Positions 6,940 through 14,798 of a DNA stretch of 16,818 nucleotides are shown in pieces. The notes under the pieces were generated by a model. That model saw nothing but the letters and a program-made list of their open reading frames with translations, was not told where the DNA came from and did not search any database. Position 1 is the first letter of the stretch; each line of letters begins with the position of its first letter. This DNA is from CANJBX01 sp041487815 (GTDB lineage Bacteria > Pseudomonadota > Alphaproteobacteria > Rhizobiales > Xanthobacteraceae), in NCBI GenBank assembly GCA_041487815.1, contig JBGPOB010000039.1:1-16818 (forward strand), given 5' to 3'. The translations under genes and the position numbers were made by a program.

Positions 6940-7407
6940 ATGCCATTGTACGAGCACGTCTATCTGGCGCGCCAGGACCTCTCCGTGCAGCAGGTCGAGG
7001 ACCTGACCACACAACTTAAGGGTGTGGTCGAGGGCCTTGGCGGCACGGTCGCCAAGGCTGAATACTGGGGCGTGAAGTCGCTCAACTTCCGCATCCGCAA
7101 GAACCGCAAGGCGCATTTTACGCTGTTCAATCTCAATGCGCCGCCGGCGGCGATCGTCGAGGTCGAACGTCAGGAGCGGATCAACGAGGACATCTTGCGG
7201 TTCATCACCGTCAGCGTCGACGAGCTCGAGGAAGGGCCTTCCGCCATGATGCGCAAGGCCGACCGCGACCGCGAGCGTGATGAACGCCGCGGCGAGCGTG
7301 GCTTTGACCGCGGCTTCGATCGCGGGTTCGATCGCGGCGACCGCGGCCGACGCGGACGCGACGATGAAGAAGTCGTCCCCGTCGAAGCGGTGGAGGTACA
7401 GCCATGA
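6940..7407 (+). CDS. rpsF: 30S ribosomal protein S6 (bS6)
   Basis: The 155-residue small-subunit protein pairs with S18 on the platform of the 30S subunit. The S6 fold is plain: MPLYEHVYLARQDLS at the start, then YWGVKSLNFRIRKNRKAHFT and RQERINEDILRFITVSV. Residues after about 105 form a charged extension with a repeated GFDR unit (FDRGFDRGFDRGDRG) and an acidic end. Such extensions are usual in alphaproteobacterial S6, while E. coli S6 is about 130 residues. An AGGAAAGG Shine-Dalgarno precedes the ATG. The stop overlaps the rpsR start (7404-7407), so translation of the S6:S18 pair is probably coupled. Confidence 0.97.
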   Translation: MPLYEHVYLARQDLSVQQVEDLTTQLKGVVEGLGGTVAKAEYWGVKSLNFRIRKNRKAHFTLFNLNAPPAAIVEVERQERINEDILRFITVSVDELEEGPSAMMRKADRDRERDERRGERGFDRGFDRGFDRGDRGRRGRDDEEVVPVEAVEVQP

Positions 7408-7673
7408 GCTTCATGCAATCCGGCGGCGCTGGTGGCGCTGGCGGCGGCGGGCGACGACCATTTTTTCGTCGGCGCAAGACCTGTCCATTCACCGGCGCCA
7501 ATGCGCCGAAAATCGACTACAAGGATGTCAAGTTGCTGCAACGCTACGTTTCCGAGCGCGGCAAGATCGTGCCGAGCCGCATCACCGCGGTGTCGGCGAA
7601 AAAGCAGCGTGAGTTGGCTCGGGCCATCAAGCGGGCCCGCTTTCTCGGGTTGCTGCCCTACGTCATCCGCTAG
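7404..7673 (+). CDS. rpsR: 30S ribosomal protein S18 (bS18)
   Basis: The 89-residue basic protein binds S6 and the central domain of 16S rRNA. Diagnostic segments are RRKTCPFTGANAPKIDYKDV, KLLQRYVSERGKIVPSRIT and KQRELARAIKRARFLGLLPY. A Gly-rich head (GGAGGAGGGGRRPFFRR) is typical of the alphaproteobacterial form. The start ATG overlaps the rpsF stop as ATGA; Met4 (7413) is an alternative. The TAG stop lies inside the left arm of an inverted repeat (7671-7723). Confidence 0.97.
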   Translation: MSFMQSGGAGGAGGGGRRPFFRRRKTCPFTGANAPKIDYKDVKLLQRYVSERGKIVPSRITAVSAKKQRELARAIKRARFLGLLPYVIR

Positions 7674-7723
7674 CGCATGATCCGTTCGCAAGGCCGGTTT
7701 GCGCTTTTCGGGTTCATGCGCTA
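7671..7723. repeat. Inverted repeat TAGCGCATGA...TCATGCGCTA behind rpsR
   Basis: Arms at 7671-7680 and 7714-7723 are perfectly complementary (10 bases) and enclose about 33 bases with CCGGTTT-like inner sequence. This resembles the common rhizobial palindrome that begins with GCATGATCC and contains a CCGGTTTTCC core. It overlaps the rpsR stop codon. No U-tract follows, so it may only attenuate transcription into the DUF2232 gene. Confidence 0.7.
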
Positions 7724-7851
7724 GCGCGCGGCGGCACGTCGATGTAGCGTGCCGCGATCAGATCGGAGCTGCGCCGGGATCGGCCCGGGCAGCGATGGTT
7801 GGGGTGGCCGAATGTCACCTCTAACCGCTTATGAAAGCGGGACAGCTGGCG

Positions 7852-8823
7852 ATGATTCAGATCTTCCTGATTGGCATTGCCGCCGGCGCGGCCACGGCGT
7901 TGCTGGCGCTCGCCGGCGTCACCGGCCCGTCGGTTGCCGTGATCCTGTTTGTGTTCGCGGGATTGCCGATCCTGATCGCGTCGATCGGCTGGAGCCATTG
8001 GGCAGGCATGATCGCGGTTGTCGCCGCGACGCTCGGTCTAGCCGCCATCATCGGCTGGAACATCGCGCTGCCATTCGCGGCTACGATCGGATTGCCGGCA
8101 TGGTGGCTTGGCTACCTGACGCTGCTTGCGCGTCCTTCTCCGCCAAACCAGGAGCTCGAATGGTATCCGGTGGGCGGCCTCGTGGTGTGGGCCGCGTTAC
8201 TCGCCGGCGCCGTGGTTGTGTTTGCGATACCGTTTTACGGATGGGATCAGGAGTCGCTGCATGCCGCGTTGCGTGGCGGGATGGAGCGGACGATCCGTGC
8301 CCGAACCGGGACGCCCGCCGACAGCCCCTTGGTGCTGCCGGGCGTTTCCGATCCGCAACGGATGATCGACCTGCTTGCGACCCTAGCGCCGTTCATTTCA
8401 GCGGCGTTCGGAACCGTGATCAACCTCATCAATCTCTGGCTGGCGGCCGCGATTGTGCGTATTTCGGCCCGCCTGCGCCGACCGTGGCCGGACCTTCCGG
8501 CGATGCGATTTCACCCGTATGCGTTTGTGTTCGCTGCCGCGACGTTTGCTGGCGCTTTCGCGCCGGGCATCTTCGGAACCATCGCCGGCACATTTGCGAC
8601 CACCATGATCATCGCCTGCGCGGTGCTCGGACTCGCCGTCGTCCATACGACAAGCCGCGGCATCACCGGTCGCGGCATCATTCTAGGCGCGATTTACGCG
8701 GCGCTGTTGGTGTTCGGCTGGACCATCCTGCTCGCTGCAATAATCGGGCTCGCGGACGGTATTTTCGATTTGCGCGGCCGCGTCGCTACGCGCCGCGGAA
8801 CGCCTCCGGTCCGCCGCCAATAA
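7852..8823 (+). CDS. DUF2232 multi-pass membrane protein
   Basis: The product of about 323 residues is almost all hydrophobic, with roughly eight membrane spans. One polar region lies near the middle (GWDQESLHAALRGGMERTIR through PLVLPGVSDPQRMI). Alphaproteobacteria often carry a DUF2232 gene between rpsR and rplI, and this one fits by position and character. I prefer ATG 7852 (MIQIFLIGIAAGAATALL), which begins directly with the first membrane span and has a GGGA nine to ten bases upstream. ATG 7831 would add seven residues and has no Shine-Dalgarno. A related Bacillus protein is YybS. Its biochemical role is unknown and no transporter or enzyme motif is visible. Confidence 0.85.
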   Translation: MIQIFLIGIAAGAATALLALAGVTGPSVAVILFVFAGLPILIASIGWSHWAGMIAVVAATLGLAAIIGWNIALPFAATIGLPAWWLGYLTLLARPSPPNQELEWYPVGGLVVWAALLAGAVVVFAIPFYGWDQESLHAALRGGMERTIRARTGTPADSPLVLPGVSDPQRMIDLLATLAPFISAAFGTVINLINLWLAAAIVRISARLRRPWPDLPAMRFHPYAFVFAAATFAGAFAPGIFGTIAGTFATTMIIACAVLGLAVVHTTSRGITGRGIILGAIYAALLVFGWTILLAAIIGLADGIFDLRGRVATRRGTPPVRRQ

Positions 8824-8874
8824 ATTACGCATAGGGAATTTGTCACACCGCAATCAAACGATGGAGCCAAGACG

Positions 8875-9486
8875 ATGGAAGTGATCTTGCTGGAACGCGT
8901 CGCCAACCTCGGCCAGATGGGCGATGTCGTACGCGTCAAGAACGGCTTTGCGCGCAACTTTCTGCTGCCGAAAGGCAAGGCGCTGCGCGCGACCAAGGAC
9001 AATCGCGCCAAGTTCGACACCATGAAGACACAGCTTGAGGCGCGCAATTTTGAACAGAAGGGCGAAGCTGAAAAGGTCGCGGCCAAGCTCGCCGGGAAAT
9101 CCTTTGCGGTGCTGCGACAGGCCTCCGATACCGGCCAGTTGTTCGGATCGGTTTCCGCCCGCGACATTGCTGCGCTGTTGGAAGCCGGCGGCTATACCGT
9201 GAACCGCAGCCAGGTCGCGCTCAACGCGCCGATCAAGACGCTCGGACGCCATAGCGTACCCATCGCGCTGCACCCGGAGATCGAGGTGAAGGTGACGATC
9301 AACGTCGCGCGCAGCGCCGAGGAGGCGGAACGGCTGGCGCGCGGCGAAGACATTGTTGTTGGTCGGGAAGTCACCGAGCCCGAAGCCGCACTCGCGACCG
9401 CGGAACAATTTTTCGAGAATCCGCAAGCCGCCGGGGTGACCGAAAAGGCCGAGGATCGCCCACCCGAACCGCCAGCCGCACGCTAA
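8875..9486 (+). CDS. rplI: 50S ribosomal protein L9 (bL9)
   Basis: The 203-residue large-subunit protein binds domain V of 23S rRNA near the L1 stalk and helps hold reading frame. The L9 signature is MEVILLERVANLGQMGDVVRVKNGFARNFLLP at residues 1-32. A long charged connecting helix follows, then the C-terminal domain with SVSARDIAALLE, KTLGRHSVPIALHPEIEVKV. The Pro/Glu-rich end beyond about residue 160 is an extension absent from the 149-residue E. coli protein but usual in this class. GGAG lies eight bases before the ATG. It closes the rpsF-rpsR-DUF2232-rplI operon and converges on the CxxCH protein gene. Confidence 0.97.
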   Translation: MEVILLERVANLGQMGDVVRVKNGFARNFLLPKGKALRATKDNRAKFDTMKTQLEARNFEQKGEAEKVAAKLAGKSFAVLRQASDTGQLFGSVSARDIAALLEAGGYTVNRSQVALNAPIKTLGRHSVPIALHPEIEVKVTINVARSAEEAERLARGEDIVVGREVTEPEAALATAEQFFENPQAAGVTEKAEDRPPEPPAAR

Positions 9487-9539
9487 TCAAGCCGAACGGT
9501 AATGTTGCCGGCGGTGCGGTACCGACGTTGAACGGGTCT

Positions 9540-9557
9540 GCCCGGAATTATCCGGGC
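9540..9557. terminator. Short hairpin between convergent genes
   Basis: GCCCGGA (9540-9546), loop ATTA and TCCGGGC (9551-9557) form a perfect 7-base-pair stem. It sits 53 bases after the rplI stop and contains the stop codon of the minus-strand gene. There is no U-run on either strand, so intrinsic termination is possible but not shown. Confidence 0.4.
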
Positions 9558-10381
9558 GGGGCTTGCGCCGGACGTTCGCCGCCACCGCCGGCGGGCGATT
9601 CCGCGGCCGGCGCGGCGGCTGCCGGGCGCTCGGATGAGCTGGCCGTGCCGCCCGGCTGGCTGGCGCCGCTCGTCGGCACCGCCTCGGTGGGCGCGGGCGC
9701 GGTTGGCGTGGTTGAAGCTGCCGCATCCGGCGCCGACGCCCCCGGCGACGGTTCGGAGGCGACGGCAGGAGTTGTCATCGATGATGGGTCCGGAGCGGGA
9801 GCGGCGACTACGCGTGGTATCGCCTCCTCGCCGCTGGTGGCATAGGCGCGAACCTTGGCCTTTTCCGCCTCTTCCGCCGCCGCTGCAGCCTCGCGCGCGG
9901 CCTCGGCCGGATCGGCTTTCTTGCGCTTGCCCGACCTTGTTTTCGCATCCGCGGGCTTGCTCCGATCGCGCGCGGCATTGGTGCGCGCCTTGTCGTCAGC
10001 CGCAGGCTGTTCCGCCTCATTGAGGCCGTCCACGGCGACCGCCGGGCGCGGCGCACCCGCCTGGGATCCACGCGTCGCCGAATGACGGCCCCGCGGCTCC
10101 GCCGCCGAGCCGGGATTGGCGATCAGAAAGCCCGCCAGCGCGCCGGCCGCTTCGACTTTGCTGGTGTAATGCTCGCGCAGAAAGCCGGTGAGCGAACGTT
10201 GATCGGCGCTTTTTGCAAGGCCGCGCGGCGACTGATGGCAGGCTGAACAGTCGCTGGAGAACAACTGGGCCGGAGTCTTGCCTGCGGTGTAATCCGTAAC
10301 CTGCGCGCGCGCCGGTTTGTGCGGTGCAGCGAAGGCGACCGCAACAACCACCATTCCGATCCACCAGCCTTTCCGGAACAC
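9548..10381 (-). CDS. Exported c-type cytochrome-like protein with Ala/Pro-rich tail
   Basis: I start this at GTG 10381, which has GGAG six bases upstream and a signal peptide right after it (basic start, hydrophobic VVVAVAFAA, cleavage after ARA near residue 26). This gives 277 residues. The mature N-terminus has one haem-attachment motif, CSACH (Cys45, Cys48, His49), in LFSSDCSACHQSPRGLA, followed by SLTGFLREHYTS. No Met occurs in this domain; the first later Met is near residue 202 in the tail, so a normal Met axial ligand is missing. His71 is one candidate. Residues beyond about 95 are low-complexity Ala/Pro/Glu/Lys and probably disordered. I believe similar proteins occur in Bradyrhizobium relatives. 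Redox role and partner are unknown. Confidence 0.75.
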   Translation of the reverse strand: MFRKGWWIGMVVVAVAFAAPHKPARAQVTDYTAGKTPAQLFSSDCSACHQSPRGLAKSADQRSLTGFLREHYTSKVEAAGALAGFLIANPGSAAEPRGRHSATRGSQAGAPRPAVAVDGLNEAEQPAADDKARTNAARDRSKPADAKTRSGKRKKADPAEAAREAAAAAEEAEKAKVRAYATSGEEAIPRVVAAPAPDPSSMTTPAVASEPSPGASAPDAAASTTPTAPAPTEAVPTSGASQPGGTASSSERPAAAAPAAESPAGGGGERPAQAPPG

Positions 10382-10581
10382 CGAATTCTCCTGCAACTTA
10401 AGGTCGACCCATGCATAGCGCATAATCGCGAACGAGGGTGCCATTTTTATCAGTGTTGACACTCTGCCAGCACGCGCTTCCCGATTGCCCCTATCGCAAG
10501 ACTTTGGTCTAATTCTGTCGTTATGTCTGTTGCGCGTGGGTTGCACCAACGTGGAGCGGTAATACGTCGTCGGGTGCGGTC

Positions 10582-11838
10582 ATGGATGATTTGCTGCGCG
10601 TTGCGCTTCGTTCGGTGATCAAACAGGGAAATCTGCGTGTAACGAGCGCGCGCGGAAATACATTTCGCGTCGGCGACGGTTACGGAAAACCCGTCGCCAT
10701 TCGATTTGCCACGCTCGCCGCACAGCGCGCAGTCATTCTCAATCCTGAACTCAAAATCGGCGAGACCTACACCGACGGCACGTTTGTGGTCGAGCAAGGC
10801 TCGATTGCGGATTTTCTCGAGCTCGCGCTTGGCCAGGAGAAGGCCGGCGGGCCGCCACGCTGGACCAAGCCGCGTCGGCTCGTCCGCTATCTGTGGCGCA
10901 GGCCGCAGCAGTACAATCCACGCCGGCGAGCCCGCTCAAACGTAGCGCACCACTACGACCTCGATACGCGGCTGTATTCGCTGTTCCTCGATTCCGACCG
11001 ACAGTACAGCTGCGGTTATTTCGAAACCGAGGATTCCACGCTTGACGACGCCCAGCTTGCGAAAAAGCGGCACCTGGCCGCAAAGCTCCTGCTTAAGCCG
11101 GGGCGCCGTGTGCTGGACATCGGCTGCGGCTGGGGCGGCCTCGCGCTCTACCTCGCGAACGCGACGGGCGCACACATTACCGGCATCACGCTCTCGCGCG
11201 AGCAGCTCGATATCGCCAATTCGCGCGCCGCCGAGCAAGGCGCCGATGGCCAGGTCGAGTTTCGCATGCAGGACTATCGCGACCTGTCGGAGCGCTTCGA
11301 CCGCATCGTATCGGTCGGCATGTTCGAGCATGTCGGCATCGGCTTTTACGACACATTTTTCCACAAATGCGCGGATATTCTCGCCGATGACGGCGTGTTC
11401 GTGCTGCACGCGATCGCCCGCTCCGAAGGTCCGAGCGCGACCAACGCCTGGATTGCGAAATACATCTTCCCCGGCGGCTATATTCCGGCACTATCGGAGG
11501 TGCTGCCGGCGATCGAGCGCTCCGGTCTGCTCGTCAACGACATCGAGATCCTGCGCCTGCACTACGCCGAAACGTTGAAGGCCTGGCGCGCCCGCTTTCT
11601 CGCGCATCGCGAAGAAGTCGAGCGCCTCTACGACGCGCGGTTTGTGCGGATGTGGGAATTCTATCTCGCGGCATCCGAAATGGCGTTCCGCCAGCAGGAC
11701 CTGATGGTGTTCCAAATGCAGTTGACCAAGCGGCAAGGCGTGGTACCGATGACGCGCGACTATATTGCCAATACCGAAGCGCGCCTGCGCGACCGCGAAG
11801 CCCGCGAACCGGCGCCGATCCGACTGGCGGGCGAATAA
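10582..11838 (+). CDS. cfa: Cyclopropane-fatty-acyl-phospholipid synthase family SAM methyltransferase
   Basis: The 418-residue protein matches CFA synthases, which add a methylene group from S-adenosylmethionine to double bonds of membrane phospholipid acyl chains. The SAM site VLDIGCGWGG is at 177-186. Family marks include NVAHHYDLD (120-128), YSCGYF (142-147), MFEHVG (247-252) and KYIFPGGYIP (293-302). The bicarbonate ligands known in E. coli Cfa correspond to Cys144, Glu249, His276, Ile278 and Tyr328, and all are present. The ATG start has only a weak ribosome site. The gene is divergent from the CxxCH protein gene, with about 200 bases between them. Other members of this family make modified fatty acids or mycolate rings, so the exact product is not proven. 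Confidence 0.88.
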   Translation: MDDLLRVALRSVIKQGNLRVTSARGNTFRVGDGYGKPVAIRFATLAAQRAVILNPELKIGETYTDGTFVVEQGSIADFLELALGQEKAGGPPRWTKPRRLVRYLWRRPQQYNPRRRARSNVAHHYDLDTRLYSLFLDSDRQYSCGYFETEDSTLDDAQLAKKRHLAAKLLLKPGRRVLDIGCGWGGLALYLANATGAHITGITLSREQLDIANSRAAEQGADGQVEFRMQDYRDLSERFDRIVSVGMFEHVGIGFYDTFFHKCADILADDGVFVLHAIARSEGPSATNAWIAKYIFPGGYIPALSEVLPAIERSGLLVNDIEILRLHYAETLKAWRARFLAHREEVERLYDARFVRMWEFYLAASEMAFRQQDLMVFQMQLTKRQGVVPMTRDYIANTEARLRDREAREPAPIRLAGE

Positions 11839-11917
11839 CGCGATCCGGCGCCGGCGGCCTGAATTGCCGGGCACGGACACGGGTACGGACACCACAACCG
11901 TAAGGGACGCCACCATA

Positions 11918-12670
11918 GTGCGATCATCTTCCCTACTCCTGCCACTGGCCACGGCGGCGCTGATCACGGCGCCCGCGGTGCTGGCGCAGGACATCCCGAA
12001 TTTCGGCAAGATCATCCTGTGCAAGCAGGTCGCCGACGCCGCGGAACGCCTGAAATGTTACGACCGCGCCGTCAGTGAAGCGCCGAACGAATTTGTCCGC
12101 AAGGACGCCACGACGACGACCGACGGCGACTGGAAGCTGACGGAGATTACGTCGCAGGTCGACGGCACCCCCCGGCTGGCCGCGGTGCTTGAGGCCTCCG
12201 AAGGTACGTCCGCGCTGGTGGTGCGCTGCCACGACCGGGTGACGGAGGCCTATATTTCCATGCGCACCTATATTGGCACCGCCGAGGCATTGCCGATTAC
12301 CTATCGAATCGGCGATGCCGCCCCGGTCGATGCCCGCTGGCTCCCCTCACGCGACGGCAGCGCGCTGTTTCTGGCGAATCCGACGCTGGCAATGGCATTT
12401 TTCCGATTGCTCCCCGCCGATACTACGCTGCGGCTGAGGATTCGCGACTTTCAGGGGCGGAGCGATGAATTTACGTTCGCGCTCGGCCCGGTCGATGAGG
12501 TGCGCGACCGGATCGCCGCCGCCTGCAATTGGCCGCAAGACGAGCGCCAGCCGCAGGCAACCGCGCCGGCGCAAACCCAGGCGCAGCCACCGCGGCGCCG
12601 ACCGGCGACGAAACTGGCGTTGGTACCCATTCATCAGCAGCGTTGGAACATCAGCGCGCAACGCCGCTAG
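11918..12670 (+). CDS. Secreted VasI-like protein (type VI secretion-associated family)
   Basis: I choose GTG 11918, with AAGGGA upstream and an immediate signal peptide (MRSSSLLLPLATAALITAPA, cleavage near VLA/QD at 23), giving 250 residues. Upstream in-frame starts would overlap cfa and bury the signal. The mature start has Cys35 and Cys47 in CKQVADAAERLKCYDRAV, the 'C....RL.CYD' pattern of VasI-like proteins. W72KL and a paired Cys104 region (ALVVRC) follow. Then come YISMRTYIG, ITYRIG and a W-containing segment, alternating strands typical of a beta-rich periplasmic domain. A Gln/Pro/Arg-rich tail ends it. No other type VI secretion gene is nearby, so an independent periplasmic role is more likely. 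It lies 79 bases behind cfa and may share its transcript. Confidence 0.7.
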   Translation: MRSSSLLLPLATAALITAPAVLAQDIPNFGKIILCKQVADAAERLKCYDRAVSEAPNEFVRKDATTTTDGDWKLTEITSQVDGTPRLAAVLEASEGTSALVVRCHDRVTEAYISMRTYIGTAEALPITYRIGDAAPVDARWLPSRDGSALFLANPTLAMAFFRLLPADTTLRLRIRDFQGRSDEFTFALGPVDEVRDRIAAACNWPQDERQPQATAPAQTQAQPPRRRPATKLALVPIHQQRWNISAQRR

Positions 12671-12775
12671 GTGTGATCCCGAAAAAGCCGGCCCCGGACT
12701 TGATCCGGGGTGGAACCCGGTTTTCGGGATCACGCCCAAACTATAGCGTTTAGCCGGCACGCCGATTCAATTCGA
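12671..12775. repeat. Dispersed palindromic intergenic element, copy 2
   Basis: This begins one base after the stop of the VasI-like gene. Outer arms GTGATCCCGAAAA and TTTTCGGGATCAC (about 12673-12733) are perfectly complementary. An inner hairpin is CCCCGGA/TCCGGGG. Beyond the hairpin, reverse-complement similarity to copy 1 continues through an ACTATA-type segment to CCGATTCAATTCGA (12762-12775). It is thus an inverted relative of 214-364. The strong stem at the gene end could stop transcription. Confidence 0.8.
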
Positions 12776-13006
12776 CTGAATCAGACTCAAGAGTTCCACC
12801 CTCGCGCGCTTCGCCATCGTCAAGCCATATTCAAATTTATTTTGGCAACGAACCAATCCGGTGATAACGGGGACAATGTAATGTCACCCCACCAAAGCGC
12901 CGCGAGCAATGCTATGCCGCAAGCGCTAGGTCGTGACCTGTGGCGTCGGGCGTTGTAATGCGTATGACCAATTCAATCCCTCACCCTGCGTCTATATTGG
13001 ACCGCC
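12776..13006. other. Non-coding region upstream of dnaB
   Basis: No gene is seen. It must hold the dnaB promoter. TATATT (12993-12998) is a fair -10 but lies only nine bases before the ATG and has no good -35 at the right distance. GGA seven bases before the ATG is a weak ribosome site. Confidence 0.45.
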
Positions 13007-14500
13007 ATGGCTGTCGATTCGACCGCTCGCAAACAATTAGTCGAGGCTGCCGCGGCGTTTCGCGCCGCGCCGCACAACATCGAGGTCGAGCAAGCGCTCT
13101 TGGGCGCCGTCCTCGTCAATAACGAGGCGTTCTACCGCGTCTCCGACTTTCTTGAGCCGCAGCACTTCTTCGAGCCACTGCACCAGAAACTGTTCGAGCT
13201 TGCCGGCAGCCTCGTGCGCGCCGGCAAGATCGCAACACCGTTGACGTTAAAGACGTTCCTTGCGCCGGATCTCGATATCGCGGGTCTGACGCCGAGCCAG
13301 TATCTGGCGCGGCTCGCCGCCGAGGCGACCACGGTCATCAACGCCGAGGACTACGGGCGCACGATCTATGAACTCGCGCTGCGTCGATCGCTCATTCTGA
13401 TCGGCGAAGACATGGTCAACGTTGCCTATGACGCGCCGATCGACACGGCGCCGCAGGTTCAGATCGAGGACGCCGAGCGCCGGCTCTACGAGCTCGCCGA
13501 AACCGGTAAGTACGACGGCGGCTTTCAGCGGTTTGCGCGCGCGCTCACCACCGCGGTCGATATGGCCGCCCATGCCTATCAACGCGACGGCAAGCTGTCC
13601 GGCATCGCGACCGGGCTGAAGCGACTCGATGAAAAACTAGGTGGATTGCAGAAATCCGATCTTGTCATCCTCGCCGGCCGCCCCGGCATGGGCAAGACGG
13701 CGCTCGCCACCAACATCGCCTACAACGTGGCCAAGGCCTGGCATGGACAGACCGAGGTCGACGGCAGAGTCTCGACGACGAACGGCGGCATGGTTGGATT
13801 CTTTTCGCTCGAAATGTCGGCGGAACAGCTCGCGACGCGCATCATTGCGGAACAGACCGAAATTCCCTCGTTTCGCATCCGACGCGGCGAAATCCATCCG
13901 GCCGATTTCGACCGGATTGCCGAGGCGGCACGCGAGATGGAGCAGATTCCGCTCTACATCGACGAGACCGGCGGCCTGTCGATCGCGCAGCTCGCCGCCC
14001 GCGCGCGGCGGCTCAAACGTCAACGCGGGCTTGATGTGCTGGTCGTCGATTATATCCAGTTGTTGCAGGGATCGAGCCGACGCGCCGCCGAAGGCCGCGT
14101 CCAGGAAGTGACGGAAATCACCACGAGCTTGAAGGCGCTTGCCAAAGAACTAAACATACCCATTATCGCGCTGTCACAGCTTTCACGTCAGGTCGAGAAT
14201 CGTGACGACAAGCGGCCGCAACTTTCAGACTTGCGCGAGTCGGGGTCCATCGAGCAAGACGCCGATGTCGTGATGTTTGTATACCGGGAGGAATATTACC
14301 TCGCCAACAAGGAGCCGAAGCCGGGAACGGACGAATACTTCAAGTGGCAAACAGCGATGGACGCCGCCCACGGCAAGGCCGACGTGATTATCGGCAAGCA
14401 GCGTCACGGCCCCACTGGCACCGTGCAACTGCAATTCACTGCCGACGTCACGCGGTTCGCCGATCTTGCCGAAGACAGCCAGGTGCCCGCGCGGTATTAG
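13007..14500 (+). CDS. dnaB: Replicative DNA helicase DnaB
   Basis: The 497-residue hexameric helicase unwinds the chromosomal fork 5' to 3' and recruits primase. The N-terminal collar domain runs from PHNIEVEQALLGAVLVNNEA to about residue 165. A linker with GIATGLKRLDEKLGGLQKSD leads to the RecA-type motor. Walker A is AGRPGMGKT (223-231, Lys230), a FFSLEMS motif is at 265-271, Walker B is VLVVDYIQLL (344-353, Asp348), and LSQLSRQVENRDDKRP and LRESGSIEQDAD follow. KQRHGPTGTV (464-473) carries the likely arginine finger, Arg466. It is slightly longer than E. coli DnaB (471), mostly through an insert near 245-260. No intein is present. It is the last housekeeping gene before the accessory segment. 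Confidence 0.97.
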   Translation: MAVDSTARKQLVEAAAAFRAAPHNIEVEQALLGAVLVNNEAFYRVSDFLEPQHFFEPLHQKLFELAGSLVRAGKIATPLTLKTFLAPDLDIAGLTPSQYLARLAAEATTVINAEDYGRTIYELALRRSLILIGEDMVNVAYDAPIDTAPQVQIEDAERRLYELAETGKYDGGFQRFARALTTAVDMAAHAYQRDGKLSGIATGLKRLDEKLGGLQKSDLVILAGRPGMGKTALATNIAYNVAKAWHGQTEVDGRVSTTNGGMVGFFSLEMSAEQLATRIIAEQTEIPSFRIRRGEIHPADFDRIAEAAREMEQIPLYIDETGGLSIAQLAARARRLKRQRGLDVLVVDYIQLLQGSSRRAAEGRVQEVTEITTSLKALAKELNIPIIALSQLSRQVENRDDKRPQLSDLRESGSIEQDADVVMFVYREEYYLANKEPKPGTDEYFKWQTAMDAAHGKADVIIGKQRHGPTGTVQLQFTADVTRFADLAEDSQVPARY

Positions 14501-14798
14501 AGTATCTGCAGGCGCGGCGGGTGGAGGATCTACGTTCGATTGCGCGCTAACGTGTTAATATGGCGCACGATCTTGCCTGCCTTCGCCGGAGCGAAGCCCC
14601 GGCTTCGCGCAGGCAGGTCGGCGAACCGGATTCCAATTCACCCGATCATGTGCCACATGGGGCCGGCCTCGTTGCCGCCTGCCCTTGCTGGGGCCGCCGT
14701 TCGTAGTGATATTCGACCCAAGTCCATCCGCCGACTATTGCGGTATTATGGCGCAAATGCCACAAGCGATTCCGCGCTTCAAGCTCTAAATTCTTGGC
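14501..14798. other. Non-coding junction between dnaB and accessory genes
   Basis: I find no supported gene. It carries the 14575-14617 hairpin, and I see no trace of an alanine racemase (alr) gene, which often follows dnaB in related genomes. No tRNA or obvious attachment-site duplication is visible. Confidence 0.5.
14575..14617. repeat. Palindromic repeat after dnaB
   Basis: Outer arms CCTGCCT (14576-14582) and AGGCAGG (14611-14617) enclose a perfect 8-base-pair hairpin GCGAAGCC/GGCTTCGC (14591-14608). The GAAGC...GGCTTCGCG core resembles the first hairpin inside copy 1 (274-310). It may be another dispersed repeat and may end dnaB transcription. Confidence 0.7.

Noticed and set aside
7749..8834. 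361-codon plus-strand frame overlapping the DUF2232 gene
   Set aside because: It is Arg- and His-rich with no domain, while the other frame gives a coherent membrane protein in its conserved operon position.
10456..10461. TTGACA as the cfa promoter -35
   Set aside because: No acceptable -10 lies 15-19 bases downstream, so the hexamer alone is not enough.
12671..12736. Simple intrinsic terminator for the VasI-like gene
   Set aside because: The stem is strong but belongs to a dispersed repeat also present near gmk, and no U-tract follows. Any termination would be secondary.
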